Part shown: one piece after another, positions 35,303 through 46,319 of the stretch
How the letters are laid out: every line of letters begins with the position of its first letter
Position numbering within the stretch: position 1 is the first letter of the stretch
Assembly: GCF_965363235.1 (NCBI RefSeq)
Contig: NC_134839.1
Coordinates: 95,065,743-95,129,742, forward strand
Direction of reading: 5' to 3'
From: Mytilus galloprovincialis
Lineage: Eukaryota > Mollusca > Bivalvia > Mytilida > Mytilidae
DNA: 64,000 nt
Program-made: the position numbers and the translations under genes
The notes under the pieces: generated by a model
What the model saw: only the letters and a program-made list of their open reading frames with translations
Told to the model about the DNA's origin: nothing
Database searches by the model: none

Positions 35303-35934
35303 GCATTGCTGATTATTTTCGCTATCTAAAGTTTTATTTGTATACCTTTTTTTTTGATCATATAAGGCAAAACGCAAAAGATTAGTAGAAATCGTCAATA
35401 AAGGGCAATGACTGCAATACGGAGTCGTCGTATGATTTCTTTCGTGTTGTCCAATTTTTTTATTTTCGTGCTGATCATTTTCATGTTTTACTTGTTTAAG
35501 TTTTTATCTGTTTATGATAAAGAAAAATAAAATATATCAGGCAAAACGCAAAAACAAATATGGTTTAAATCATCATCAATGGACTACAACTATAATAAAT
35601 GGATTTAGAATATGCTAAAAGCGACAATTATGACCCTGAATCCGCGCCATAACAATGAGTCGGATGACGATTTCGACGATGAGACTTTAAAGATATTTGT
35701 AGTAATTGTCTTACTGATCAATTTTGCATTTTTAAGTTTCTCTTTTATCTATGATAGTTTTCAATATAATAGTCAAAAATTCAAAAAAAGTTGTGAAATG
35801 TGTCAACTAATGGCAATAAATCGTATAAGAAGTCGACTGCAAGTTTTGACATATATACACAATTGCACAATTGGTAGAGCTAAACATTCTGAACATTTAG
35901 ATTATCATTTTCTCTATTTATAACAGTTTTAACA
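35303..35934. other. no gene accepted; possible small membrane-protein frame at 35612-35923
   Basis: A plus-strand frame of 103 codons has an acidic N-terminal part (ESDDDFDDETLK) followed by one hydrophobic stretch (IFVVIVLLINFAFLSFSF). No start context, splice site or family supports it. I leave it as an unproven frame. Confidence 0.25.
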
Positions 35935-36180
35935 ATAATGGACAAATAAAATCGAGAACGGAAATGGGGAATATGTCAGAGACAACAACCCGACCAAAGA
36001 GCAGACAACAGCCGAAGGCAACCAATGGGTCTTCAACGCAGCGAGAAAATCCCAGAAGGTTGTGCTCAGCAACTTGTATTTCACCGCTATGTTCTATTGT
36101 TAGCCAGGTCGGTTGTTTTAGTTTGCAGTCGGGGTCCACAGGCATTTCTAAAACTAGATTCCCCAATAATGATAGTGGCC
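35935..36180 (+). repeat. dispersed repeat R3
   Basis: Matches the copy at 29160 (GACAACAACCCGACCAAAGA, ACAGCCGAAGGCAACCAATG, CAGCGAGAAAATCCC) and continues through CCAGGTCGGTTGTTTTAG. Overlapping frames on both strands here are by-products. Confidence 0.6.
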
Positions 36181-36787
36181 AAGTTTGGCTATAATTTGGC
36201 CAAGCAGTTTTAGAGGATAAGATGTTTTGTAAAAGTTAACGAGTGGCTGATAGCACGCAATTAAACAAATCATAGCCCCAGTTGTACCTTACCCGTATAC
36301 CTGGGTGTTGCTTCCCATTACGCTAGATTTCTTCTGCGGCGCGTTTTCCATAGTTTTGTTGTTGTTCCAAGCGCATGATTTGTTTTTTTAATTGATCCAT
36401 GATGTATGTGATTAAATATGCAATCCATGGACGAGTTTATCCTTTTATGACGATAACTGTGATTTATTTTAAGAAATGCATCAAATTTCTGCCTCGATGA
36501 CTGACTGCTCACCTGGTTATGCAAGTGACCCACGTTGACCTCTAGCGCCTTTGATTTATTCAACTGTTTGTAGTTTATCCGTCTTTGGATTGAATACTTT
36601 TTAAAAATGTAGGATTCTATCAAAGATAGTTAGTACCTATATTCAATAAAACTTTTTAGATATTGAAGAAAAACCCGTTGCTTTCACGTTACAGTTTTTG
36701 TCCTAATTTTCCATTAAAATCGGCCGATTCGGACTTAGTCCGCCAATTAATTCGTTATATACGTTCATATCCGAAGAAATCATTATT

Positions 36788-36958
36788 TTAACACCCTGGT
36801 AGGAGTACCCCACTAAAAAGGTAAAGGTAATGACGATAATTGTCGTTATCAACAGATAGATAAGGTCCAGGAAGACTGTGCTCTCCTGGAAATGAAGCAG
36901 TAAACCAAAATGTTCCTCCTGTAGTGACACCATACGACAACCTAAGATCAACTGCTAG
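36788..36958 (-). CDS. possible coding exon, reading frame ambiguous
   Basis: A good minus-strand acceptor (CAAATTTTACAG, AG at 36959-36960) opens a GC-richer stretch. One frame reads LAVDLRLSYGVTTGG, TFWFTASFPGEHSLPG and PYLSVDNDNYRHYLYL, then LLPGC and TAA at 36788-36790 (56 residues). A different frame gives a membrane-helix-like sequence running to about 36703. Only one can be coding; the first has the more protein-like composition. No other exon of the same gene was found and no family is recognised. Confidence 0.3.
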   Translation of the reverse strand, partial: LAVDLRLSYGVTTGGTFWFTASFPGEHSLPGPYLSVDNDNYRHYLYLFSGVLLPGC

Positions 36959-36959
36959 C

Positions 36960-37830
36960 TGTAAAATTTGAACCGAAAGTGTTGAAGATCTAATCGCATT
37001 GCCACTAAATACAGAATTAAATTGAACATGTACATCACTTTAATTAGAAACTTGTAAAGAAATGAAACATGATTTAAATTTAGTTTCCAACTATTATCAA
37101 CGAAGGTGCCTGTTGTAGACAGATCTATAATTATTCACCATGTAAGTACTCATTATATATTTAAAAAAAAAATTAAACAATCAACTAATAATGGTTTATT
37201 AAAATACTGATTGTATGGATTGTATAAAAACGTTAAAATTGATAATAAAATTTAAAATAGAAATTTGTAAGTTGTATTGAAGACATCCAGCTATACTAGA
37301 TTTAAACAAAGAGAGACTACTCCATCATCCTCATATATATAGAAGTACTCAATTTCTGTCTAACACCTATATACACCTATGACAAAATAAATGTAATGAA
37401 GTGTAACCTTTTACGTCGGAAAATCCTACCAAACAATTTGAGATTATGGCATGAATATATCCATTGGTCATTAAATATAAAATAAAAAAAAAAATCGCTG
37501 AAGAAAGTTGCGCTTGATAAAATTAAATTGTTTCATATGTGCTGATAACTTATAGCCAGCTATTTTTTTATCATTAATTTAATTTGGTACTTTATACCAA
37601 AGACCTATACATTGTGTTTTGTTATGATGTCTTTTATCTAAGATATTAAATTGCTATATTCATGTTTAGAATTCAAGATTTAAAATATAAGGGATTTGCG
37701 TTTTCTGCCTAAGGGCAAATTGATATGTGTAAATTGGGGAGGCAGGCAGATTCCAAAATCTTGGGAGATGCGAAATTAAGCATTGATTACATGCACAAAT
37801 ACATGCAATTGCACTCGGGAATAGATTAAA
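36960..37830. other. no gene recognised
   Basis: AT-rich sequence upstream of the candidate exon; no further exon could be supported. Confidence 0.4.
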
Positions 37831-37837
37831 CGCTGCA

Positions 37838-38130
37838 TTTAAGACCCATTGGTGGCCATCGGCTGTTGTCTGCTCTATCGTCGGGTTGTTGTCTCTCTTT
37901 TTTACACATCCCCATTTCCATTCTCAATTTTCCCTTAGCTGTGTTTGGCAAAACTTTTGGTGTTATAAAATTGCTCTCCAACTTCGTTCTTTATTTGACC
38001 CTTTTTTTAACATGTTTGAATCGAGCGTCACTGATAAAAACGCGTGACTGGCGCAAATACAATATTTCAATCCTGATATGTTTGGTATCTATGATGAGTT
38101 TATTTGCAATATTTTTTACTCCTTACAACT
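37838..38130 (-). repeat. R3 (reversed) followed by R4 pieces
   Basis: CCATTGGTGGCCATCGGCTG and TCGGGTTGTTGTCTCTC mirror the R3 copies. 37960-38130 contains GAGCGTCACTGATAAAAACG and TGACTGGCGCAAATACAATA of R4. The open frames from 37866 to 38371 therefore start in repeat sequence. Confidence 0.55.
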
Positions 38131-38755
38131 TTTCAAGCACCAACTTTGAAACGTGTAAATGTGTGTCTATTTTGTGTGTGAAAAAATCATGGTTTGGAAG
38201 GTTTTTGTTATCTGTTGTACTGCCCAATATTTTTGGGGGAATTCCTTTACCAGTATTACATGTGTAAGTACATGTATAAATATTTGCATTTTCTGCTTTA
38301 TATCGAATTCATATATGCAAATTATGGAAGGTAAGAAGACTGCCTATATTTGGAGTCATTACAACCATTAAAAGTCTCTGAAAATATAAAAAGCACTGTA
38401 TAAAAGCCAATTATAAAGAAAAGCTAACTCCGCCCTTTCTATATATAGGTACAAAAAATGTATGTTCATTGATATATATATATATATATATAATGACAAA
38501 AAAATAAATAACGAGATGAGTTGCAGTACTGAGGAATTATTATATTGTCAAAATCTAGAAGTATGAGTATCAACAACAGTGGGCATTTATTTATATGTAT
38601 TTTCAGATAACAAGGTCACGACCTAGATGTACAGAAATAAACAATGATCTTTACAGAACACCCAAAATCATCCGAGGTCAAGTTACATTTAAAACAAATA
38701 AGTACAATGTAACCGTTCATACCGTAAAATACATCTTTATCTGTTAAAATAGGGA
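38131..38755. other. no gene recognised; AT microsatellite near 38472-38491
   Basis: AT-rich with an (AT)n run. A short frame with several cysteines (38159-38371) is an extension of repeat-derived sequence. Confidence 0.4.
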
Positions 38756-38759
38756 TATT

Positions 38760-38960
38760 CTATTAGATAGTCAAGGAGAGTGACAACCATCTAGCAAAGC
38801 AAAACAAAAGGACTGAAACAACTGCAGATCTTTACACAGTCCTCAACAACGAGCAACACTTATACCATATACATGTGGTATGGTATTACAGCTCCCGGAA
38901 TAACACAAAACAATTCACAAGAGAAAAACAACGACCTAATATGTACCTTTAATGCTCCTA
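38760..38960 (+). repeat. dispersed repeat R1
   Basis: GAGTGACAACCATCTAGCAA, CAGTCCTCAACAACGAGCAA and ACAAAACAATTCACAAGAGA follow R1 order with considerable divergence. Confidence 0.5.
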
Positions 38961-39534
38961 TACTAAAACTAAGTCTGATATTGTATCATTGTACTTGTCG
39001 TTGTCTATGTAACATGAATTGGTTACTAGTAATTGCAACTTTAAGGTCAAGTTGTACATTGCCAATCACTCTTTCCTTCCATAAATCATATGAGATAATA
39101 CAGTTTTTTTAAGAGTACATGTAGTACGAGATTCTAGGTGAACATACGCCTGTCCCAAGTCTGTAATTCAGTGATTTTCGTGTGTTATTTAAAAATGATA
39201 TGAACAAATCAGCCCTAATACGGATGAATCAGTATGTGCAATACTGATGACATTGCCCTGTTAATATTGCTTTTCGGACCGGTCAAATACGAGAAAAGCC
39301 GTATTAGCACATGGTTCACTTCCGGTATCTTTTATAGACGTATTGTCCGAATTAAAACTCTGCAATATATTATAAATTAACTAAAATTAATCAAAGAGCT
39401 GATAGCTCTGAGGTGGAAGAAGGTGAATAAAAGGTAACTTGGATTACCATAAAAGCAGCCCCACTAACCAAGCCTGCTTTGTTCCATTATCGTTATGACA
39501 TAATTTTTTTTCTTCAAACAAGAATGTGTCATAA

Positions 39535-39775
39535 GTACATGGATTTTCCATCCGTACAATCATTTTTTATGTTCAGTGGACTGTGAAAATTAGGTAAAAT
39601 CTTGTATTCGGCAGTAAAATTAGAAAGATCATATCATAAGGAACACATGTGTACTAAGTTCCAAGTTGATTGGATTTCAACTTCATCAAAAACTACCTCG
39701 ACCATAAACTTTAACCTGAAGCAGGACAGACTGACAGACCAGAAAACATAATGCCCATAAATGGGGCATAAAATA
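39535..39775 (-). repeat. dispersed repeat R5, reversed
   Basis: Ends in GACAGACTGACAGACCAGAA and AATGGGGCATAAAA, the reversed start of the mussel repeat also seen at 10050. The frame across it is a by-product. Confidence 0.55.
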
Positions 39776-40083
39776 GTAAGACTTGTTACATACCTGCCAA
39801 CTTTTGAAAGTTCCAATGGGGGTTTTTAGTGCGCGACAACAATTTTAAAGGTTACAATTTTTAGAGAAGTATTTTGCACGATCTGGATTGTCTAGAAAAA
39901 GTGTAATATTTGTATGATGAGCTTACATGCCTTTTTCTTAAGTCTGTTTGCATGATTTTAGATATTAAATCAGTAGAAAAGATGAACATGTAGCTAGCAG
40001 ACCCGGGTTTTTTTCTTGTGTAAGAATATTAGATGCTTGTTGAAATTTCCAATTTTGAATTATGCACAAAGATGGAACTTTAA

Positions 40084-40478
40084 CAGGTTGGGAACAACAC
40101 TCCAAATGAGGGTACCCCTCATTGGAAGAACATTACAACCCACTGTAAAAAATGAGCACCTTTATATTCATATTATTTGATGAAACTTTTCCCCAAGAAC
40201 TATGCATCTATCAAGTATTAAATGGTCAAAACATGTCAAAAAAATTTTGTGATGTTTCTAAACTTATATCTTCTTTATTAATTTATTAATGTGACCCCTC
40301 ATTTAGAAAAGTTGTTCCAAATATAATGAGTTTTCCCACTTGTTAATTAAAAATCATAAAAATTTCCTTTTTTCTTTTTTTTCAACAGTAAAATGACCCC
40401 TTGTTTTAGGGACAGTCCCTCATTTAGGGGACACCACACATAATGGGGGGGGGGGGGGGGGGGGGGGGTCCCAACCTG
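40084..40478. mobile_element. CAGGTTGGGA family element, copy A
   Basis: The 395-bp segment starts CAGGTTGGGAACAAC and ends TCCCAACCTG. Near its right end are ACAGTAAAATGACCCCTTG and a 24-base G run (40445-40468). Reversed, this side matches the opening of copy B at 57299 (GGGAG..., ACAAGGGGTTATTTTACTG). No clear target duplication and no coding capacity. Confidence 0.58.
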
Positions 40479-40479
40479 T

Positions 40480-41370
40480 TGTTTGGTCTTTGTGATAAAA
40501 AGAATAGTACATTGTGCTTTACATTGTAAATGATTTATTTGAATACAAAAATTACATATGTTACAACTAGTATTATGTCAATATTATTTATTATCTGTAT
40601 GGTAGTACTGCATCATTGAATTTTGTCAATCAGCCATGCTTTTATCCTTAAGCTGTGAAAGAACCTCCTTGCAGATGAAAATGCACATGCCATGTTCACG
40701 ATTTTACAACTATATGAAAACAACACAAGTTCAAAATCTAGCATGTAAGAATAATCTTCAGAGAAAACGTTTTTGATTGGCTTATTAATTTGATCATGAA
40801 AAACACAGAATTTGATTGGCTGACCACGATTGCCTTACCTTGGGAACAACATAAGGAACAGGTGATGTTCACTTAATCGTGTTTTAGAGGTTTTTTAACG
40901 ATACCATTAATATTAATATTTTCTAATAAATGCAAGGACGTATTTTAAAACGTCCTTGATAAGAGTAAAGAGAATAAACACAAGGCGAACATACTATACG
41001 GGCGAAAGATCTCAGGACGAACAGACCAAGGGCGAACATGTAAACAGGGCGAGCTGTCCCGATACCAAATTCACGCATGCATACTTCGAATATCTACATT
41101 AAAAACATCCGGTTACAAGTAAACAAATAACGTTCATGTAGATGAGATGGAATCTAATAATTTACATAAATAAAAGGGTACATATTTACGATAGTGATTG
41201 TTTTTCAATCCTAATTTACAAATTAAGTGATTCATATGCTTAATCATGTAAAAATCGGTATCAAGAATCGGAAGTTGTTATGAAATTGTAATACACAGAA
41301 ACGGATGCGGCATACGGAGGTGGTGCAATGATTTTAAAGTCGGCCCCATAGGCCTTCAGAAGACTTGAAG
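40480..41370. other. no gene recognised; GGGCGAAC motif patch
   Basis: Between 40980 and 41060 the motif GGCGAAC or a close variant occurs four or five times at irregular spacing. The rest is AT-rich. Confidence 0.35.
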
Positions 41371-41379
41371 TCTTCTTCC

Positions 41380-41490
41380 ACCAAAAATCATAAAAGACGA
41401 ACAAAGGCCAGAGGCTCCTGACTTGGGACAGGTGCAAAAATGCGGCGGAGTTAAACATGTTTTGTGAGATCGCAACCCTCCCCTCATACA
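41380..41490 (+). repeat. fragment of dispersed mussel repeat
   Basis: ACAAAGGCCAGAGGCTCCTG, ACTTGGGACAGGTGC and TTTGTGAGATCGCAACCCTC form a phrase shared in reverse with 22310-22400. The minus-strand frame here is not a gene. Confidence 0.5.
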
Positions 41491-41742
41491 TCTAGTTAAC
41501 TGTAGAAAACAAACACACAGCAATACACACAGTTAAACTCAGTTTAAAAGCTGTAAATAAATAATTCTGTCATAGCACAATTATCTTTCAGTAATTATGG
41601 AATAACAAGGTTGATATAGAATTTAAAAAAAAATGTCAGTCTTAGACTGGCCAAGTTCTCTTTAGCTATAGACCTAAGTATTTGTGAGCCAAAAATCTCT
41701 AGATTTTTATTATGCCTTTGCAAAATGTAATAACCGTTTTTG

Positions 41743-41922
41743 TCATTGGACAACAGATTGATTATATTTTCCTTGGAATGACTCATTAGCCAAACTAGCT
41801 GCCTCGTCTCTGCTATATCCATAGGCCCAGTACATACACATCAATTCTTCCTTTGTTTCTATGTCGTCATCAAATTCGGGTCTGAGGAGAACATTTCTAC
41901 ATTCTTCTAGATCTGTTACATC
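41743..41922 (-). CDS. secreted C-x20-C EF-hand-like protein, copy 1, body exon
   Basis: The acceptor is TTTCGACAG (AG at 41923-41924). The phase-0 frame reads DVTDLEECRNVLLRPEF, DDDIETKEELMCMYWAYG and YSRDEAASLANESFQ, ending 59 codons in with TGA at 41743-41745. It joins in phase with the signal-peptide exon at 43949-44017 for an 82-residue secreted protein. C-x20-C-M-Y-W and the A-x(3)-A helix are shared with copies 2 and 3. The first Cys-linked loop (FDDDIETKEEL) looks like a weakened EF-hand. The second EF-hand is not in this frame; just past it another frame reads LSNDKNGYYILQ, which aligns with the intact loop of copy 3, suggesting a frame change in this copy. Either the protein ends early or this is a decaying gene. 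Confidence 0.68.
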   Translation of the reverse strand, partial: DVTDLEECRNVLLRPEFDDDIETKEELMCMYWAYGYSRDEAASLANESFQGKYNQSVVQ

Positions 41923-42582
41923 CTGTCGAAATATAACACAATATCATTATCAATTTATTAATTTGCCCGAAAGTGTTAAAATGAATTTCTATTTTATGTA
42001 ACTTCTTGTTTAAATCTTTTTAATTGTATGAATAAAACGAGATGTAAGAAAAAAAAGCTATCTGGATAGAGACACACGGCACAGATAACCGAAAGACATC
42101 TATAAGAGGTCGACATATAATAATATAGTATTCAATTACAGAAGATTGTGTCCTTTTTAAAGACGGATATAATTTATAACAAAATCCACAAATAAATGAA
42201 ATTCTAATGCAATTTGTATGTAACAATTTTTTTCATTGGCTAAAAGTTGCCGTCAAATCCACAGTTGACCAGGCGTAACTAAGGAGGGACAACCATTTTG
42301 AAATTATTGAATCAACAAATTTCGATTACTACTATATAATCCAAAATAAAACAACACCTACCTCGAATTCGCCGTTTTAAAGTTATTTTATCCGAATCTG
42401 AAGCGTACTGGTAACGTAATAACCTCCAGTTTGTAAGTTTTCATTTGTCTGACGTCACGTTTACCCATGACGTCTTTGCGCCAAAATCATTCATGAAGTT
42501 TCGCGGATATTTTTTTATTTGTCAAATTTAGACATTTTTCCAAGTTTTATCGTATTATTTCTTTTTGAAATGCATTAGAATC

Positions 42583-42747
42583 GGAATAACAGTACTGTAG
42601 TTGAAGAGTTGCCACCGTCAATTTTGATTTGACGGTCGAAAATCTCCGTTTTACTGTCTCCGCTACGCGTCGCCAGTAAAACTGCATTTGCGACCGTCAA
42701 ATCTACAATTGACGGTGGCAACTCTTCAACTACAGTACTGTTATTCC
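42583..42747. mobile_element. near-perfect palindromic MITE
   Basis: The 165-bp segment begins GGAATAACAGTACTGTAGTT plus GAAGAGTTGCCACCGTCAA and ends with the exact complement over about 40 bp. Inner parts (GTTTTACTG / CAGTAAAAC) continue the pairing, leaving only a short centre around TCTCCGCTACGCGTCGC. It lies in the intron of copy 1. Sequence just to the left (42245-42290) shares GTTGCC and CGTCAAAT words and may be a related remnant. Confidence 0.75.
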
Positions 42748-43379
42748 TTAATTATACTGTATCACAGAATACTCGCAGTTACCGAAACTTCATGTACATA
42801 ACCTGAAGACGAGAAATCATCCCGTCAAAATTCGTGTATCCAATGAATGGGTCCAAATTTTGAAATTTATAGCAGACATCAAACAACAACACTCAAAATT
42901 CCGAAAACAAAACCAAAGACGTACTAACACAAAACGAACACTACGAACCAAGATTTAAAGCAGCCTACAGTAAATGTAATTGTGATATCCTGAACATCTA
43001 AATAAATGGAATAGATGCATTCTACCATTCAACAAACTTTAAATTATCTAGTGAAAGTACATCACTTACATGGCGTATTTTGTAGTCAAAGTATCCGGTT
43101 CAATATTAAAACTGGTGTAGTGTAAAACAATCCTAGAATAGTTGAGATCAGTTCTTAAAAGAGGCTAGAACAAATGTAGTTGAAAAACACGTTCACCTAA
43201 GTTAACAATACAAATTAAGATTTCAATTTAGAAACGCCTTGATAAATATATAAATTGTAAGGCCATTTTATGGGGTTGCCAGTAAAATAACTATCTACCT
43301 TCAACCAAAGGACAAGGTTGTTATCTGTTCTAGCTCTCTCGGGAAAAAATTATATAAGATGGATTCGGCTAATATTCTA

Positions 43380-43490
43380 TTTAAGTCCGTTTTTGTCATA
43401 CAGTTTCTTGCGTATTCTTGTATTGATAGATTCTTGGCTTCCAATATAAATTTTGAGCGTTCCTTTTGAAGTTAAATCATTCGAACAAAC
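43380..43490 (+). repeat. R4 repeat fragment
   Basis: CCGTTTTTGTCATACAGTTT to TTGAGCGTTCCTTTTGAAG follows the R4 pattern seen at 11.9-12.2 kb. Confidence 0.4.
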
Positions 43491-43948
43491 ACGCCATGAC
43501 AAACAACACAAAGCGTGTTATTCTCCATATTTTAATACGATACATTTGTTTCTAAGTTTGCTATATGAAACATAGTTGAATTAATTGTTCATCGGTTTTG
43601 TCGATCTGTATGATGACTAACTACACTATTACGTTAAAAAAAATGAAATACGTTTATAAATTATGACCTTGAATATCTTTTTGTTATCTTTATTCTCCTT
43701 CTGATATATATTATATAATGTATAGCATTTCTGTATGTAATTATGCAATTGAAAGATAATTGCATCCGACGCATGGCAAATTGTCTGACTAGTGGGAGCC
43801 TAATGAACCCAATTTACAGTTGCTTTAAAACTGCTGTACAAGCCATTACAGGGGAATGTTTGGATGGAAAGTAATACTACCCTGTTACCTTACATAACTT
43901 ATCGACGTATCTTTGCTGATTTTCATGTGCAAGTTAAACTTGACTCAC

Positions 43949-44017
43949 CTGCTCATTATGTGCCTGTAAAATGTTACTCCAGAACAACATGTAACATATA
44001 AGGAAGAGAAACTGCAT
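43949..44017 (-). CDS. copy 1, signal-peptide exon
   Basis: The ATG at 44015-44017 follows an acceptor at 44023-44024 (TTGATTACAG) by five bases. Twenty-three codons, MQFLFLICYMLFWSN then ILQAHNEQ, form a signal peptide; the donor GTGAGT occupies 43948-43943. The exon ends in phase 0, matching the body exon at 41922. The nearby donor at 44637 (AAAA followed by GTAAGT) could close a non-coding first exon, the same layout as in the methionine-rich gene. Confidence 0.72.
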
Positions 44018-44637
44018 TGTACCTGTAATCAACATGAATAATACGGAGTAATTCCAATTAGACAGCCAGGTAACAATACAAACATATTAAATCAAAAACT
44101 AGAGAGATCAACACACATCCTTAGAAATATCCTTTCTCAAAATGTCAAGCACTGTTACTAGAAAGTAACATATACTAAAGATGAACTATTAACCCTTACA
44201 TGTATGTATAATGATTCAGTATAATACAGTGTACAAGTTATTAATATATCTACTTTACAAAAGTTTATATATTTTAATAAGCAGTCATTAATACCAGACT
44301 ATAATATAGCACTAAAATCACACTATAATAATATAGCAATCATCGACAATTTTAAAAGTAAAATGCTCCTAATTAGATCATACTCGTCTGCATGTCGAAT
44401 GGTTAAGGACAACAATATATATATGCACTCAACAGCTCTCAGGGAGGATAGTACAAAATGCTACAAGAACAAAATTCAACGACAATATAATTGTCTTACT
44501 TCTGACAATCGCTGGTAATTGTAACACTTCAGCTCACATTATCTTTTAGAGAAAGTTATATTATTACATATGTTTAGTTAAAAACACCCATCATAAGATT
44601 GCGAGACCAACAGACACAGATACTTACTTTTAATAAA

Positions 44638-44690
44638 CTATATCACTCCTCATAAATCCCTATAATGTAAAATATTAAATGTGTACATTC
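44638..44690 (-). other. possible non-coding first exon of copy 1
   Basis: A strong minus-strand donor (TTATTAAAA followed by GTAAGTATC, GT at 44637-44636) lies 600 bases upstream of the acceptor that precedes the ATG exon. The far end is only guessed, since no clear TATA box is placed. Confidence 0.3.
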
Positions 44691-45084
44691 GACATTGTGT
44701 AGGCGTGTTTGAAATGTCATAGATATTATAAGCTGATGCACTTTAACGTTTTCATAATCAATAAATTGTAGAAATGTAATGTGCAAGCAACTATAGTTCT
44801 AATATATGGCTATCCAAGTATTTGCTGTTAATTCATATACGAATGAGATTTATTGAAATCTTTCCATGCTAGATTTTGTTCAGGAAGTAAGGTTAACTGT
44901 AGTTGTTCCCATCATCGTCCTTAACGTTCTGTCTTTGTTAGTTCGTTGTTTCATTGACAATCATACAATATTTCCTTATTTCTTGATTTTAATAGAAACA
45001 GGTACTTTCTTTTCACAAATTTATTATAAAAAGGACATTTGTGTTGTCAAAACCCAAGTGTTGACTGGGGTATGGAAATATCGT

Positions 45085-45215
45085 CATAGTCCTTATAGAT
45101 ATAAAAGATGTGGTACGAGTGCCAATGAAACAAATCTCCATTTAAGTCACATTTTTTTTTAAAGTAAACTATAGTAGGTCAAAGTATGGTCTTCAACACG
45201 GAGCCGTGGCTCCAT
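45085..45215 (+). repeat. dispersed repeat R1
   Basis: GATGTGGTACGAGTGCCAAT, CAAATCTCCATTTAAGTCAC and GGTCTTCAACACGGAGCC are in R1 order. It ends just before the candidate exon at 45235. Confidence 0.6.
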
Positions 45216-45234
45216 GAATAACCCTCTTATCTAG

Positions 45235-45421
45235 CTTTGAAAACCTTGGTAAAAATGGGTGTATGTTTGGTTGTTCTGGATTTAAAGATAATCAAACACG
45301 TTCGGTTAGAACAGGGGCAATATCTCCAGAAGAATACACAGCCCATCGTGTCTGTGAGTGGCATGGACGTAGGAAAATGTGCATTGATGGCACTATCCAC
45401 AACACCTTTATTTTTACCTGA
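45235..45421 (+). CDS. possible terminal exon of a cysteine-bearing protein
   Basis: After CTTATCTAG (AG at 45233-45234) the frame starting at 45236 reads 61 residues: FENLGKNGCMFGCSGF, KDNQTRSVRTGAISPEEY, TAHRVCEWHGRRKMCIDG and THNTFIFT-like end IHNTFIFT, then TGA at 45419-45421. Four cysteines in C-x3-C and C-x8-C spacing, with a GC content above the flanks, suggest an extracellular domain. A GTGAGT inside (after HRV) could instead be a donor. AGTAAA at 45424 could serve as a weak polyA signal. No partner exon or family is recognised. Confidence 0.4.
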
Positions 45422-45885
45422 GCAGTAAAATACTTTTTAGATTTGTTGTTTACCTTTACTTGTTTTTGTCCTGAAAATATATGGAAAGTTTGTTCCTGGG
45501 AGTCATGTAAACATAAATCAATGGATCAACCATGTGATGTATTGGTGGGAAATGTCAATGATATACCAGCTGTAAGCCAATCTTATTTCCAGTGTCAAAC
45601 TAATTAATTATCTATGACGTGAAACTGTTTGATCTTGTGATCGAAGTCAAACTAGCTTAATTAAATATAGTACTTCAACCGTACTGTTAATTAACAAGAT
45701 ATGTTTTATTTATTTCACTTTTACTTGAAATAATTCAATATGCAAAGGTCGTAGTCACCATTCGCTAGTATTTTATGCTTTTTTAAACAACTGAAATTTC
45801 TTAACAAAAACTAATCATTTATATATACACCTTAAGCTGCTCACAAGGAAGCTATTAAACCAAGAGTTCCAAATGGTGATGTTGA

Positions 45886-46310
45886 AATCATCCCTTCGTA
45901 AATTTTACGGACGCCATCACGAGTTGCTTGACCGTTATGGAATAGCCGTTTCACAAATAATATCGGATATGTTCCATTCGTCGTAACTACAATCCCCTTC
46001 CCTTTCATGAATGTGACCTACCGAATTAGACTATTTACCGGATTTGTTATCACATAAGCAACACGACGGGTGCCACATATGGAGCAGGATCTGCCTACCC
46101 TTCCGGAGCACCTGATATCACCCCTAGTTTTTTGGTGGGGTTCGTGTTGTTTATTCTTTATTTTTCTATGTTGTGTCATGTGTGCTGTTGTTTGTTTGTC
46201 TTTTTCATTTTTAGCCATGGCGTTGTCAGTTTGTTTTAGATTTATGAGTTTGACTGTCCCTTTGGTATCTTTCGTCCCTCTTTTAAGTTTGTTATTTTAA
46301 GAACTAAATG
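45886..46310 (+). mobile_element. 3' part of a Penelope-like retroelement
   Basis: The segment carries ACGGACGCCATCACGAG, TTATGGAATAGCCGTTTCAC, CATATGGAGCAGGATCTGCC and ATGGCGTTGTCAGTTTG, followed by TTGACTGTCCCTTTGGTATC. The same order occurs in reverse at 59576-60016 directly after a reverse transcriptase frame, and again at 54060-54400. It is therefore the tail of that retroelement. It shows no intact frame. Confidence 0.58.
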
Positions 46311-46319
46311 ATATCTTTA

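Noticed and set aside
35612-35923. 103-codon frame with an acidic stretch and one membrane-like segment
   Set aside because: No homology, start context or exon structure supports it; AT-rich DNA readily yields hydrophobic runs.
37866-38371. Two overlapping plus-strand frames of 133 and 70 codons with hydrophobic, cysteine-containing sequence
   Set aside because: They begin inside R3 and run through R4 repeat sequence.
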